NCBI GenBank assembly: GCA_025403435.1
Contig: CM046335.1
Span: forward strand, 9,243,187-9,307,186
Source of the DNA: Artocarpus heterophyllus
Lineage: Eukaryota; Streptophyta; Magnoliopsida; Rosales; Moraceae
DNA length: 64,000 nt
Direction: 5' to 3'
Positions within the stretch are counted from its first letter, which is position 1, and every line of letters starts with the position of its first letter. The translations under genes were made by a program, and so were the position numbers. Of the stretch, positions 50,619-61,109 are shown one piece after another. Under the pieces are notes generated by a model. That model saw only the letters and a list, made by a program, of their open reading frames with translations, made no database searches and was not told where the DNA came from.

Positions 50619-52593
50619 TGTGACACCCGTTATTCTCCTAACGGGTATTGAGGTAATTAAATTAATTTTTAATGTATAAAAAAAAATTGCTTCATTTAAA
50701 TTTATTTTATAATATTTATTTTTATCTATTTTTAAATTTTTTAAAATTCTCCTATATTTATTTAGTATGATTACTAAAAAGCCTTAGAACTTCTAATAAA
50801 TCTCAAAAATGTCATATTGGCATTATGTGTGTTAAAGTCTTTAGATGAGACATAAGGATATCTTTTCCAACTACTCTTGACCCTCATTTTCTTTATTTCC
50901 TCCGTGACATGCTTCAACATGTCTCCTCTATAATTGTTTCTATCACTTCTCTTCAAAGACTTCATCTTTTCTTCCTTTCTCTTCCACGGTTCCCACACTC
51001 TTCTTCTCATTTCTTTGCTAAAGCAAAATACTTAGAGAACTTCTTCAAGGCAGCCATAAAAATCAGCCACCATCACCTCCATTTGAGCAAGAATTTCAGT
51101 CATACCGAAGTAAAGGAACCTGTTTTGAAGCCATTTCAAGCTTCCAACTAACCATAATCCGAGGTTAGAATCTTATGAACAAATTTAGTCTTTCATTTAT
51201 AAATTTTCTTTTATACTAAAGGATTATTCAAATTTGCGTTCTTAAACCTAAGTATATGTTTGTTGCTATTTTGGAGCATATGTATGAAGTCTAAGTGTAT
51301 ATGCCCTAGACAGAAAATTTATATTGTTAAACTTTATAATACCTCTATGGGCAGTGGTTATTTCTTGAAATTCTAAGATTAAATTAAAATAAATTTTATG
51401 AATGTAGTTGTATGTTGTGCTTTAGTTTTAATTGTCCTTATGCACGCCTTAGGATCAAGGGAGTATGGAGCTAACGTTAACTGATTCCAGGATTAAAAGA
51501 TTGTTGATAAGCTTGAAAGGTAGGGATTCTATTACTCATCTTTTGTGAGGTTTTTATAGAATTAAAATTGATTGTTTTGCCGCAATATATATATATATCT
51601 ATGTTGAACTGATATTATATGATTATCACATATGAAACTATGACATGGACTCGTCTTGTATTGTACGGCGAGGAACATAATGAATTGACACATGTTATAA
51701 ATTGAGAAGCATGGTTAGGAAAACTAACTCTATTGATAATGATTCAATATAGAGAAATTGTGAGACATGAAGAGGGCGACGGTTACGTCCTTGGGCATGA
51801 ATACCCTAAAAGGTAAAATAGGGGGAAGGCGATGACGCTTCCTTGGGTTGAAAGTCCCAGAACACACTGTACAGGAATCGATTTGGTGAGGACTCGGGGC
51901 TTGATGTCCCCTCACCGGAACACCCTTGGAATGTTTATAGGGTGATCAAGTGCGCCCATTTGGGTTTCGATGAGTTGAGTGATACTCAATTTAACATGGA
52001 TACCTAGGAACAATGATGATTGGTAATATTTGTATAAATGTGTAATTATGACACTTGGTAATGATTAACTACGGTATCCATAAGATGTGATCATAATAAA
52101 CCTCATAATCTGGAATATGATGTGACTTACTAACCATGCAGATTTTAATGTGGTAATGATAAAAACCTAAAGGTGAGTAATGGCTTTCTCTACTGAGCAT
52201 AGTGTTGCTCATTCCCTTATGTTTATATCTTTTCAGGACTCACTAAGTGTGAGGTGGCTACGAGAAATATAGTTGAGGAAGTGATGTAACTATATTACAT
52301 TGGGACTGCTCAATTGTAAAGAATGTTCTTCATGATAATGTAAGCATCAATTGTTACTTTCTGTGACTGTATTACAATGTGTTGAGGGTTAAAATGATGA
52401 TGACAACAATTTATATTATTAAATTTAAGGTGCTACATTAAAACTGTGGTTTATTTGTCGTTTATATTTTTATTTTTGAGTTGAGAGTTTTCATTTAAGT
52501 CCCGGGCAAATTTTATTTTTAAGGTTTTACTTTTACTATTTATTTTTATTTTATCTCATTAAAAACTGTTAACCCCCATATAGGGGCGTTACA
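50619..52593 (+). repeat. 5' LTR of the LOG-carrying gypsy element
   Basis: 1975 bp. It starts TGTGACACCCGTTATTCTCC, including the palindrome-like ACCCGTTATTCTCCTAACGGGT, and ends CCCCCATATAGGGGCGTTACA with a terminal hairpin. An (AT)n run lies near 51584-51597. It has no meaningful ORF. Confidence 0.93.
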
Positions 52594-52600
52594 GAATTTT

Positions 52601-52613
52601 TGGTATCAGAGCC
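52601..52613 (+). other. Primer-binding site of the LOG-carrying element
   Basis: TGGTATCAGAGCC, an exact complement of the plant initiator Met tRNA 3' end, seven bases after the LTR. The following 52614-53800 is untranslated leader without a convincing ORF. Confidence 0.9.
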
Positions 52614-53833
52614 TAGGTTCGGTTAACCTAGGGAGTGTAGCACCACTTTAAAAAATATATTTTTGAGATGGTTTTGAAGCTGAATTTTCATTGTCATCAT
52701 CAAAATGAACCTTCACATTGATTTATACAGTCTAGAAGGATGTAACATGGAAAGGCCATAGAATGAAAATATTAATAGTTATATGAGTACAATAATTATA
52801 TAGAAGGAAAGTATTAATAGTTATGAGGGAATGATAATTATATGGAATGAGTTTATAAGTAGATTGCTTATGAGAGATTCGTATAATATTTGGATCTATA
52901 AGCATATTTAATTCGTATAAACGATGAGAAATTCGTATAGATACGAGGATTTAAAAGCCTTTTGTCTCGTGAAAAACAATAAGAAATATAAGGCTTGATT
53001 TATTGATTTTAAAGTTTGACATAGATATGCCAAATTTTTCGTAATTGATTCAAACCTAAGTAATGATTATGTGTGGATTCGATGGAGCACATAAGTGTCA
53101 ATAACTTTTCTTGAAAGTTCTATTTATTTGAGGAATATGATATAAGTTGGGAATCATGGTATTGAATCTTGAGAGAGATAAATGTTAGACTTTTGGTCTG
53201 TTGAGACTGTGTAAAGTCTAGAATGCATGAATCTCAAAATTGGAATATTTCGTTACGTACATTGTATTTAAGTGTATCAGTGAATCTTTTGGTTACCTAA
53301 GGTTTTGTTATATGAGGAAATTATATATTGTATAAGTAGAATTGTGGGGATTGTAGATGTTCTTAAGTAGTAACATCAAGTGTCTTTGTTCGTTGATATG
53401 GTCTATGTTGGAAGACGTAAATCGTATTGATTTCAAGGTTAGTCACATTCTAAACCCTTGGTAGCAATGATGATGAATCCATTGATAGATGTTGAGTATT
53501 AGGAATAACATATGGGTGTATGCATTGTTCAATAAGGTTTTGATTAAAACAAAATTATTTGAGTTGCTGGAAGATTGTGTTGTTATGAAATGATTTTAAA
53601 TATCATTCAGGAAGATCCTTGTTGTCGTTAAATTAGATTTGTTGTTTATAGTTAACTTTTTCTATAGTGGACTTTGAATTGGGTTTAAGATTTATACAAA
53701 TTGGTTTTCAATTTTATGTTTGTTATTTAACTCGTTCCAAATGTGTTAAGGCCCGAAACAACCTGACCATTTTCAACTAAGAACATTTGGGCCTAGTTCA
53801 AATCTTAAATCAGTTTGATTCACACTGTCTCTC

Positions 53834-54008
53834 CCACGTGGTCTCTATACGTGTCATATACAGTGGTTTAATTATTGTTTACATATACGTTTACTGTGCG
53901 TATGACCTTATTTCTCCGAGTTCACTTTTTCTCTCTTAATTTGTTATTTTTTCTCTAAATCGCAAATCCTCTTCTTTTTCATTAAAAATTCTTCTTTTCC
54001 TATAAAAG
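53834..54008 (+). promoter_or_regulatory. Internal promoter-like region: G-box and TATA box upstream of the cargo ORF
   Basis: CCACGTGG (G-box, 53834-53841) is followed 160 bp later by TATAAAAG (54001-54008), then a CT-rich leader and the ATG at 54082. That spacing suits a polymerase II promoter with a start near 54033. It lies inside the retrotransposon, separate from the LTR promoter, so it was probably acquired with the cargo. Confidence 0.5.
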
Positions 54009-54081
54009 AAGAAGGAATTCTAGGATTCTGCAATTTACTATCTTAATTTTTCATTTCTATTTACTCTTCTTTCATCTCATC

Positions 54082-54603
54082 ATGGACCCAAAGTACCAAC
54101 ACCTGAGAAAGTATTTCCCATCACTCTCCCAAAAGATTCTCAGAAAGAAATACAAGGCTAGAATTACTCGGTTGTGGATTCTTATGCGTTTTGGTATCCC
54201 TTGTGATGTGAGAATGTTGATAGAGGGGAAAATCCGTCCGAGTGACTTTAGTCAAGATGTCGGTTTACCAGGAACGGGTACCAGTCGTAGTGCAATGAAA
54301 AGAAGAGCTCGTGCCATCGTGGTCACTTGTAACAAATGTGGAAGACAAAATTGTAACGGTAAATGTACTTCACCTGGTTATATGTCTACGAATAGAGAGG
54401 ATAAAATAAGGTTTTGTAGGGATGGACTTTCAAAGGAGAACTTGGATAGCATCCATCCTCCTCTCCACTGTCACCCTAGTGGATATGTTCATGGAGCTAT
54501 TTTTAAACTCTGGCCTAAATTTTATACAGAAAGACAACGCCTCAGGAATATGGTATTTCTAGATCCTGTTTGCCAAGCCATAAGAAAACTGGATGGGGAA
54601 TAA
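54082..54603 (+). CDS. Cys-cluster basic protein of 173 aa, cargo ORF of the gypsy element; possibly of RNA-virus origin
   Basis: Intact intronless ORF of unknown function. It is strongly basic, with an N-terminal region KYKARITRLWILMRFGIP, an Arg/Lys cluster at 73-77 (KRRAR), and directly after it a CX2CX4CX3C cluster (Cys83, 86, 91, 95). The segment after it (KIRFCRDGLS) and the aromatic C-terminal part contain no further recognised domain. A basic run immediately before a short Cys cluster is the layout of the small nucleic-acid-binding proteins of plant flexuous RNA viruses (Betaflexiviridae). I infer a possible endogenised origin, but the match is short and a host zinc-finger or degenerate gag origin is possible. 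The likely role, if any, is RNA or DNA binding. A promoter-like region lies just upstream and the LOG homologue 643 bp downstream. Confidence 0.6.
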   Translation: MDPKYQHLRKYFPSLSQKILRKKYKARITRLWILMRFGIPCDVRMLIEGKIRPSDFSQDVGLPGTGTSRSAMKRRARAIVVTCNKCGRQNCNGKCTSPGYMSTNREDKIRFCRDGLSKENLDSIHPPLHCHPSGYVHGAIFKLWPKFYTERQRLRNMVFLDPVCQAIRKLDGE

Positions 54604-55246
54604 GTCATCGCTCTATAAAGGTTATTTAGTCTTTACTTATTTGAAGCAGTTTTAGCTGATGTTCAACAGTTTGTGTTTTTCTTTTACTCAGAATATTTGC
54701 TTTTGTGTTTGAAATAATTGTGATTATTAGATTGATACAGTAAGTGTTAATATCTTATTTAATTTATGATTTTCTTAAATATATATATAATAAAATATAT
54801 TATCTTATCAGACACGTTACATACGGTACAGTAATATGTTTGAATTTTGAAAAGCTTATCCAGATATTTCAAGATTTGTGTCTCAAATTTCAAAAGTTCT
54901 ACAGTATTTGTTGTTTATATTAAATTTCTAGACTTGGTGTATATTTGTCAAAAAGTCTACAGTTGTGTCATGAGGGTCTTCTGTCGAATTGTTCTCAATT
55001 GTCAAAAGTTATACAATTAGAGTCTAATCTTTTTCAAAAAGTGAATCAGATTTTCTGTAAACTATCAATCACCTTATCTTACTTTCTTATCCGCACAAGA
55101 TTTTGTTTAAATCTTTGGATTACCTTTTCATTACCTACTCGTCTATCTCTTTAGCCCTTTTTGTATATTTCTCATCTTTAAAATCTCATGTAGAACCCGA
55201 AGTCTAAGTGGAGCAGACATTAAGCAACCACTTTTATAAACCAAAT
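54604..55246 (+). other. Spacer between the two cargo ORFs
   Basis: 643 bp, AT-rich, with a TATATATATAATAAAATATAT stretch near 54780-54800 that could serve as a TATA region for the LOG homologue. The segment 54945-55154 contains an ORF of 69 codons with no recognised similarity. No polyadenylation signal could be fixed. Confidence 0.4.
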
Positions 55247-55897
55247 ATGTCTACCTCCCAGTCCACGAAGAAAATAAAGAATGTCTGTGTCTTTTGTGGT
55301 TCCAGCCTTGGAAAAGATAAAGCTTATTTAGAAGCTGCAAATCACTTAGGGCAAGTCCTAGCACACAAGAAGATTAACATAATCTATGGGGGTGGTAGTA
55401 TAAAAATGATGGTAAATATGGCACTAGCAGCTAGGTCTAGCGACGCTACTGATGTAAGAATTTGGCCTCATATTCCAGTTGAAGGAAACCTTTGTAAGGA
55501 AGCCATAGGTAAGGGAGAAGGAGTCAGGAGTATCCCTAAAAATTTTAAAGACATAATCTATAATTCTGATGCTTTTATAGCATTACCTGGTGGTCTAGGT
55601 ACTCTTGAGGAAATATTTATAGTTGCTTGTGGGCAATTGTTGGGCTTTTATTCCAAACCTTTGGGACTGTTGAACGTAAAGGGTTTTTATGACGGTCTTT
55701 TGAAATTTCTAGATTACGCTGTGGAAGAAAACATCACTACAGAATCGGAGAGACAAATCTTTGTCACTGCTTCAACAGCTGAGGAATTGATAGATAAAAT
55801 GCAAATCATACATCCAGAATCCGACACTGCAACATCCAAGCTTGAATGGGAAAGGGAAAGCCGGGAGCGGCCAATTGATTTGAATCTCCATCTGTAA
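55247..55897 (+). CDS. LOG-family phosphoribohydrolase homologue (216 aa), intronless cargo ORF
   Basis: LOG enzymes release free cytokinin bases from cytokinin riboside 5'-monophosphates in the cytosol. The first ATG is at 55247 (MSTSQSTKK). Family motifs: VCVFCGSSLGKDKAYLEAA (13-31), IIYGGGS (45-51), DAFIALPGGLGTLEEIF (108-124, with the PGGxGTxxE signature and Glu121/122), KPLGLLNVKGFYDGLL (137-152) and a C-terminal TSKLEWE. The length is normal. Host LOG genes have several introns; this one has none, which suggests capture through RNA. Two family positions look abnormal: the GLMG after YGGGS is KMMV, and the usually conserved Arg-Lys (MHxRKxxM) is SIPKNFKD at 95-102. The substrate-binding site may therefore be altered or dead. 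Confidence 0.82.
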   Translation: MSTSQSTKKIKNVCVFCGSSLGKDKAYLEAANHLGQVLAHKKINIIYGGGSIKMMVNMALAARSSDATDVRIWPHIPVEGNLCKEAIGKGEGVRSIPKNFKDIIYNSDAFIALPGGLGTLEEIFIVACGQLLGFYSKPLGLLNVKGFYDGLLKFLDYAVEENITTESERQIFVTASTAEELIDKMQIIHPESDTATSKLEWERESRERPIDLNLHL

Positions 55898-56852
55898 TCT
55901 TTTTGTTTTATCTTTGGCATGTAGGCATGTGTGTCCGTATTTCGTGTGTTACGAATAACCGTTTGCCTTGTATTCTGTGTTTCTTGTGGTACGTCGTTGT
56001 TCAATCTTTTAGATTCATTGAGCCTAATGCCGGGATGACTGGATACGGAGTACTTGATGCTCTCGAAACGCATCCTTCTTAAGGTCCGATCTTTTGTTTA
56101 TCGATGTTTTTGTATCCTATAAGCATGCATGATATGGATAGCTGGTATACGGAGTGCCTTGTACTCTCGAAACGTATCCGTATTATGTTTGTAATGTGTA
56201 ATATTCTGTTAATATTATGTGGAAGTACCAGAGTCAGTTATGGGAATATTCCATATGAAATATGAGTATATTATTTGGGTTGAATGTTTGTGTCATGAGG
56301 ATAGCTGTTTAATGAAAAATATGTCGGGTATGTTTGCAACTCTGAGATTCCGTTTAATATCTCTATGAGTAAGTTTAATGTATAGTTTTGAATAAAAGTG
56401 TTTGTGATATATGTTTTATGATTATGTTCTAGTTTATTAGTTGAGGTATGAAATCAAATATATTTGACTTTTCCTTACTCAAAAAGGAAAAGGAACTTAA
56501 AGATGAAGTATATAAAATTTCTCTGGCAATCTCCTTAAATGTGATTGTAAATCACAGTCCATGGACAATGAAGGACTGGAATCATGATATGGTCAATATG
56601 TATGCCTGATCAGATTCTTAGACTATTATACGGTGTTACAAGTTGAAACTTGTCAGAAATACTCTCATTGAGGGATTTAGGAGTAAGATTTATTATGCAA
56701 GTAAATAAGTGGAGATACGATGACTTAAATTTGGAGGACAAACAACATTAACGGTTTAGACTCGGAATTGGAATCATAATGGAATTAAAATTTTTACTAG
56801 TATTGCTAGAATTGAAATTTCGAGGACGAAATTTCTTTAAGGGGGGTAGAGC
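55898..56852 (+). other. 3' untranslated interior of the LOG-carrying element
   Basis: Contains two copies of a diverged repeat, GG(A/T)ATACGGAGT-CTTG-CTCTCGAAACG(C/T)ATCC, at 56041-56075 and 56145-56179. The gypsy-type 3' terminal sequence (ATTTCGAGGACGAAATTTC, 56816-56834) and the polypurine tract follow. No pol remnant is recognisable apart from that terminal stretch. Confidence 0.6.
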
Positions 56853-58827
56853 TGTGACACCCGTTATTCTCCTAACGGGTATTGAGGTAATTAAATTAAT
56901 TTTTAATGTATAAAAAAAAATTGCTTCATTTAAATTTATTTTATAATATTTATTTTTATCTATTTTTAAATTTTTTAAAATTCTCCTATATTTATTTAGT
57001 ATGATTACTAAAAAGCCTTAGAACTTCTAATAAATCTCAAAAATGTCATATTGGCATTATGTGTGTTAAAGTCTTTAGATGAGACATAAGGATATCTTTT
57101 CCAACTACTCTTGACCCTCATTTTCTTTATTTCCTCCGTGACATGCTTCAACATGTCTCCTCTATAATTGTTTCTATCACTTCTCTTCAAAGACTTCATC
57201 TTTTCTTCCTTTCTCTTCCACGGTTCCCACACTCTTCTTCTCATTTCTTTGCTAAAGCAAAATACTTAGAGAACTTCTTCAAGGCAGCCATAAAAATCAG
57301 CCACCATCACCTCCATTTGAGCAAGAATTTCAGTCATACCGAAGTAAAGGAACCTGTTTTGAAGCCATTTCAAGCTTCCAACTAACCATAATCCGAGGTT
57401 AGAATCTTATGAACAAATTTAGTCTTTCATTTATAAATTTTCTTTTATACTAAAGGATTATTCAAATTTGCGTTCTTAAACCTAAGTATATGTTTGTTGC
57501 TATTTTGGAGCATATGTATGAAGTCTAAGTGTATATGCCCTAGACAGAAAATTTATATTGTTAAACTTTATAATACCTCTATGGGCAGTGGTTATTTCTT
57601 GAAATTCTAAGATTAAATTAAAATAAATTTTATGAATGTAGTTGTATGTTGTGCTTTAGTTTTAATTGTCCTTATGCACGCCTTAGGATCAAGGGAGTAT
57701 GGAGCTAACGTTAACTGATTCCAGGATTAAAAGATTGTTGATAAGCTTGAAAGGTAGGGATTCTATTACTCATCTTTTGTGAGGTTTTTATAGAATTAAA
57801 ATTGATTGTTTTGCCGCAATATATATATATATCTATGTTGAACTGATATTATATGATTATCACATATGAAACTATGACATGGACTCGTCTTGTATTGTAC
57901 GGCGAGGAACATAATGAATTGACACATGTTATAAATTGAGAAGCATGGTTAGGAAAACTAACTCTATTGATAATGATTCAATATAGAGAAATTGTGAGAC
58001 ATGAAGAGGGCGACGGTTACGTCCTTGGGCATGAATACCCTAAAAGGTAAAATAGGGGGAAGGCGATGACGCTTCCTTGGGTTGAAAGTCCCAGAACACA
58101 CTGTACAGGAATCGATTTGGTGAGGACTCGGGGCTTGATGTCCCCTCACCGGAACACCCTTGGAATGTTTATAGGGTGATCAAGTGCGCCCATTTGGGTT
58201 TCGATGAGTTGAGTGATACTCAATTTAACATGGATACCTAGGAACAATGATGATTGGTAATATTTGTATAAATGTGTAATTATGACACTTGGTAATGATT
58301 AACTACGGTATCCATAAGATGTGATCATAATAAACCTCATAATCTGGAATATGATGTGACTTACTAACCATGCAGATTTTAATGTGGTAATGATAAAAAC
58401 CTAAAGGTGAGTAATGGCTTTCTCTACTGAGCATAGTGTTGCTCATTCCCTTATGTTTATATCTTTTCAGGACTCACTAAGTGTGAGGTGGCTACGAGAA
58501 ATATAGTTGAGGAAGTGATGTAACTATATTACATTGGGACTGCTCAATTGTAAAGAATGTTCTTCATGATAATGTAAGCATCAATTGTTACTTTCTGTGA
58601 CTGTATTACAATGTGTTGAGGGTTAAAATGATGATGACAACAATTTATATTATTAAATTTAAGGTGCTACATTAAAACTGTGGTTTATTTGTCGTTTATA
58701 TTTTTATTTTTGAGTTGAGAGTTTTCATTTAAGTCCCGGGCAAATTTTATTTTTAAGGTTTTACTTTTACTATTTATTTTTATTTTATCTCATTAAAAAC
58801 TGTTAACCCCCATATAGGGGCGTTACA
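56853..58827 (+). repeat. 3' LTR of the LOG-carrying gypsy element
   Basis: 1975 bp, same length and, in all stretches compared, same sequence as the 5' LTR. It is preceded by the purine tract AAGGGGGGTAGAGC (56839-56852). Confidence 0.93.
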
Positions 58828-58856
58828 TTAATCCACAATCTATATCCTTTAGTACA

Positions 58857-59873
58857 TTAAGGGTAACCTAAGAAAACACATTTAATAGATCTAGGGTCTA
58901 ATTTTCCCTCAGATTGATGAGCATAAGCTACACACCTAAAAGGCCTTAGGTGACTTAGATCATGAGGTTTTTCTATCCATTTTTCCCCAGGAGTCTTAAA
59001 GTCAATAGCACTAGAAGGGCTTCTATTAACCAAATAAGTAGTAGTCATAACTACTTCTCCCCAAAAACTTTTAGGTAAACCAGCCCCAAGCAACATACAT
59101 CTAGATTTATTCATTAGGGTTCTATTCATACGCTCAACAACCCCATTTTGTTGTGGGGTTTTCCTCATAGTCCTATGCCTTTGGATTCCATTTTCTTTAC
59201 AATAATTGTTAAAGAGTTCATTACAGAACTCTAGACCACTTTTAGTTCTAAGGGTTTTTAATTTCTTTTCTGCCATATTTTCTATAAGGACTCTCCACTA
59301 TCTAAACCTATTAATGGCATCATTTTTATTTTTAAGCAAGTAGCCCCAGACTTTTCTAGAAAAATCATCAATAATAGACAGAAAATAAGAGTTTCCTCCA
59401 TGTCTTGATACCCTTTCTAGACCCCACAAATTAGAGTGTACATACTCCAATATGGCCTTGGACTCATGCTTTGCAGCCTTGAACTTTAGCTTATGTTGCT
59501 TTCCAGGAATGCAATACTCACAAAAATCTACCTTATTGATCTTCCCTTTGCCAAGCAACTTTTGTTCTTACATAACTTGCATTGCCTTGTCACTTATATG
59601 ACCAAGCCTTCGATGCCATAACACTGCTTAAGTGTCTTCAGGTGCCGTTACCACAGTTGTTTTCTCAGTGAGTGTTTTTGCTGCCATATGATATAAACCA
59701 TCCTTTTTCAAGCCTTTCATTACCACTAAAGAGCTCTTTAGGACCTTTATTTTTCCACCTTCAGTTTTGATGAGATAACCAGCATCATCAAGCATTCCAA
59801 GGGAAACCAGATTCCTTGTGAGATTAGGAACATATCTCACATTCTTGAGATGCCTGATTATACAGTCAAACAT
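58857..59873 (-). pseudogene. Copia-3 integrase region, broken
   Basis: Pieces in several frames: VRYVPNLTRNLVSLGMLDDA (59873-59628), FCEYCIPGKQHKLKF with FLSIIDDFSRKVWGYLLKNK (59558-59298), then LRTKSGLEFCNELFNNYC, TPQQNGVVERMNRTLM and FLGYP (59276-58857). The first catalytic Asp appears changed to Asn (VHSNLWG). The segment 58833-58856 continues as KGYRLWI up to the gypsy insertion. Confidence 0.87.
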
Positions 59874-60013
59874 TTGAAGCTTACGATTCCAATTCCTTCC
59901 ACGGTGTAGGTATGATTGTCCCCCATCATTACCTTTCCTCCAATTACTGATTTGAAATCAAAGAGCCAATCCTTGTTGTAAGTCTTATGGTATGTACAAC
60001 CTGAATCCAATAT

Positions 60014-60979
60014 CTAGTCTTGCTTATTATAATTAGTGGACAAAACAAGAACCTCTCCACTATCATATCCATCACCAAGATTTGCCATATCATAGACTTC
60101 ACTATTTGAGCCATTCTTGTCTTTGTTCTTCTTCAACCAAGAATAACATTCCTTTTTGATATGCCTAATTTTCCCACAGAAATAACACTTTCTTGAACTG
60201 TTTGGTGTTCTAGAACTTGGCCTTCCTCTACTCTTGCTAAGACCTCTAAACCTTTGATTTCCACTGCGTTGATTACTCATGCCCCTAGCAAGGTAGTTTT
60301 TCCCATTTTGATGACCCCTGTTTCTCATTTTTTTAATTTTAGATCCCTTGATCTTAAAGCAGACAGAACCTCTTCAAGTGTGATAGACTACCATACTTGA
60401 TTGCTGCTTTTACTCCTTGCATAAGTCAGGTAGGGAATTAAGAAGAATTATAGCCTGATTTTCATCACCGAGTGACTCGTTCTCACCAAAGTTGCCCAAT
60501 TCTATATTCATACGAAGGAATTCATCTAAGTTTTGTTCTAGTCCTTTTGTTGTGTTCATCTTGAAACCAAACAGATGTTTTGTCAAGAACATTTTGTTTG
60601 TTAAGGATTTTTTCTAAAATAGCTCATCTAATTTATTCTAGATTTTCGCAAGAGTATCCTTCTTATCAACTAACGGAATAATAGAATCGAATAGATGAAA
60701 TATTATAGTTCCTATAGCAGTTTCGAGTAGCTCTTGCCATTGATCGGCAAATAAGTTTTATGGAAAATTGATTGGGTCATCTAATGCTTTTAGAAGCTTT
60801 TGTTGGGCAAGAAGCCCCTTGATTTTCCTCCTCCAAATCTGAAAGTCTCCAGTGTCGTCAAAATTCTCAATGTCAATCTTCATGTTAGACATGTTTTTCA
60901 AGAAAGAATTGACTGAATTTGCTTCTTGATTCCTTAAACTTGTTCTTGATTCTTCCTTTTCAAAATCATCTGAATCCAA
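60014..60979 (-). pseudogene. Copia-3 gag, broken
   Basis: Frames 60979-60758, 60592-60410 and 60328-60014 carry FQIWRRKIKGLLAQQKLLKA, a middle gag helix region (LNSLPD), and an Arg/Gly/Ser-rich stretch followed by a zinc knuckle CYFCGKIRHIKKEC (CX2CX4HX4C). Stop codons and frameshifts separate them. The leader between gag and the LTR (60980-61094) is short. Confidence 0.82.
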
Positions 60980-61109
60980 CAGTATGTCTTCAAAATCTTA
61001 GAAATCCCCTGGGCTAGTTACAAGCCTTAAGTCCTTGATCTCCTCTAGATTCTGATCAAGATTCTTCAATTGAAGTTAATTGCCTCGTAGAACCGAGCTC
61101 TGATGCCAC

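Larger units (their letters stand above)
50619..58827 (+). mobile_element. Young non-autonomous gypsy-type LTR element carrying cargo ORFs (zinc-cluster protein and LOG homologue)
   Basis: An 8209-bp element with 1975-bp LTRs (50619-52593 and 56853-58827), flanked by TTAAT (50614-50618 and 58828-58832). The LTRs look identical wherever I compared them and encode identical chance ORFs, so the insertion is very recent. The leader TGGTATCAGAGCCTAGG and the pre-LTR sequence GAGGACGAAATTTC...AAGGGGGG are typical of Ty3/gypsy elements. The 4.26-kb interior has no recognisable gag, protease, RT, RNase H or integrase. It contains two intact intronless ORFs (54082-54603 and 55247-55897), the first behind its own promoter-like sequence. 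It must rely on another element's enzymes. Confidence 0.9.

Noticed and set aside
50774..51915. Small ORFs repeated exactly at 57008-58149
   Set aside because: They are within the two LTRs of the young gypsy element and duplicated only because the LTRs are. No recognised similarity.
54945..55154. 69-codon ORF between the two cargo genes
   Set aside because: No recognisable motif, AT-rich composition, and no good start context. Probably spacer.
55208..55246. Longer LOG-homologue start using GTG
   Set aside because: Eukaryotic translation would use the first ATG at 55247. The 13 extra residues have no counterpart in LOG proteins.
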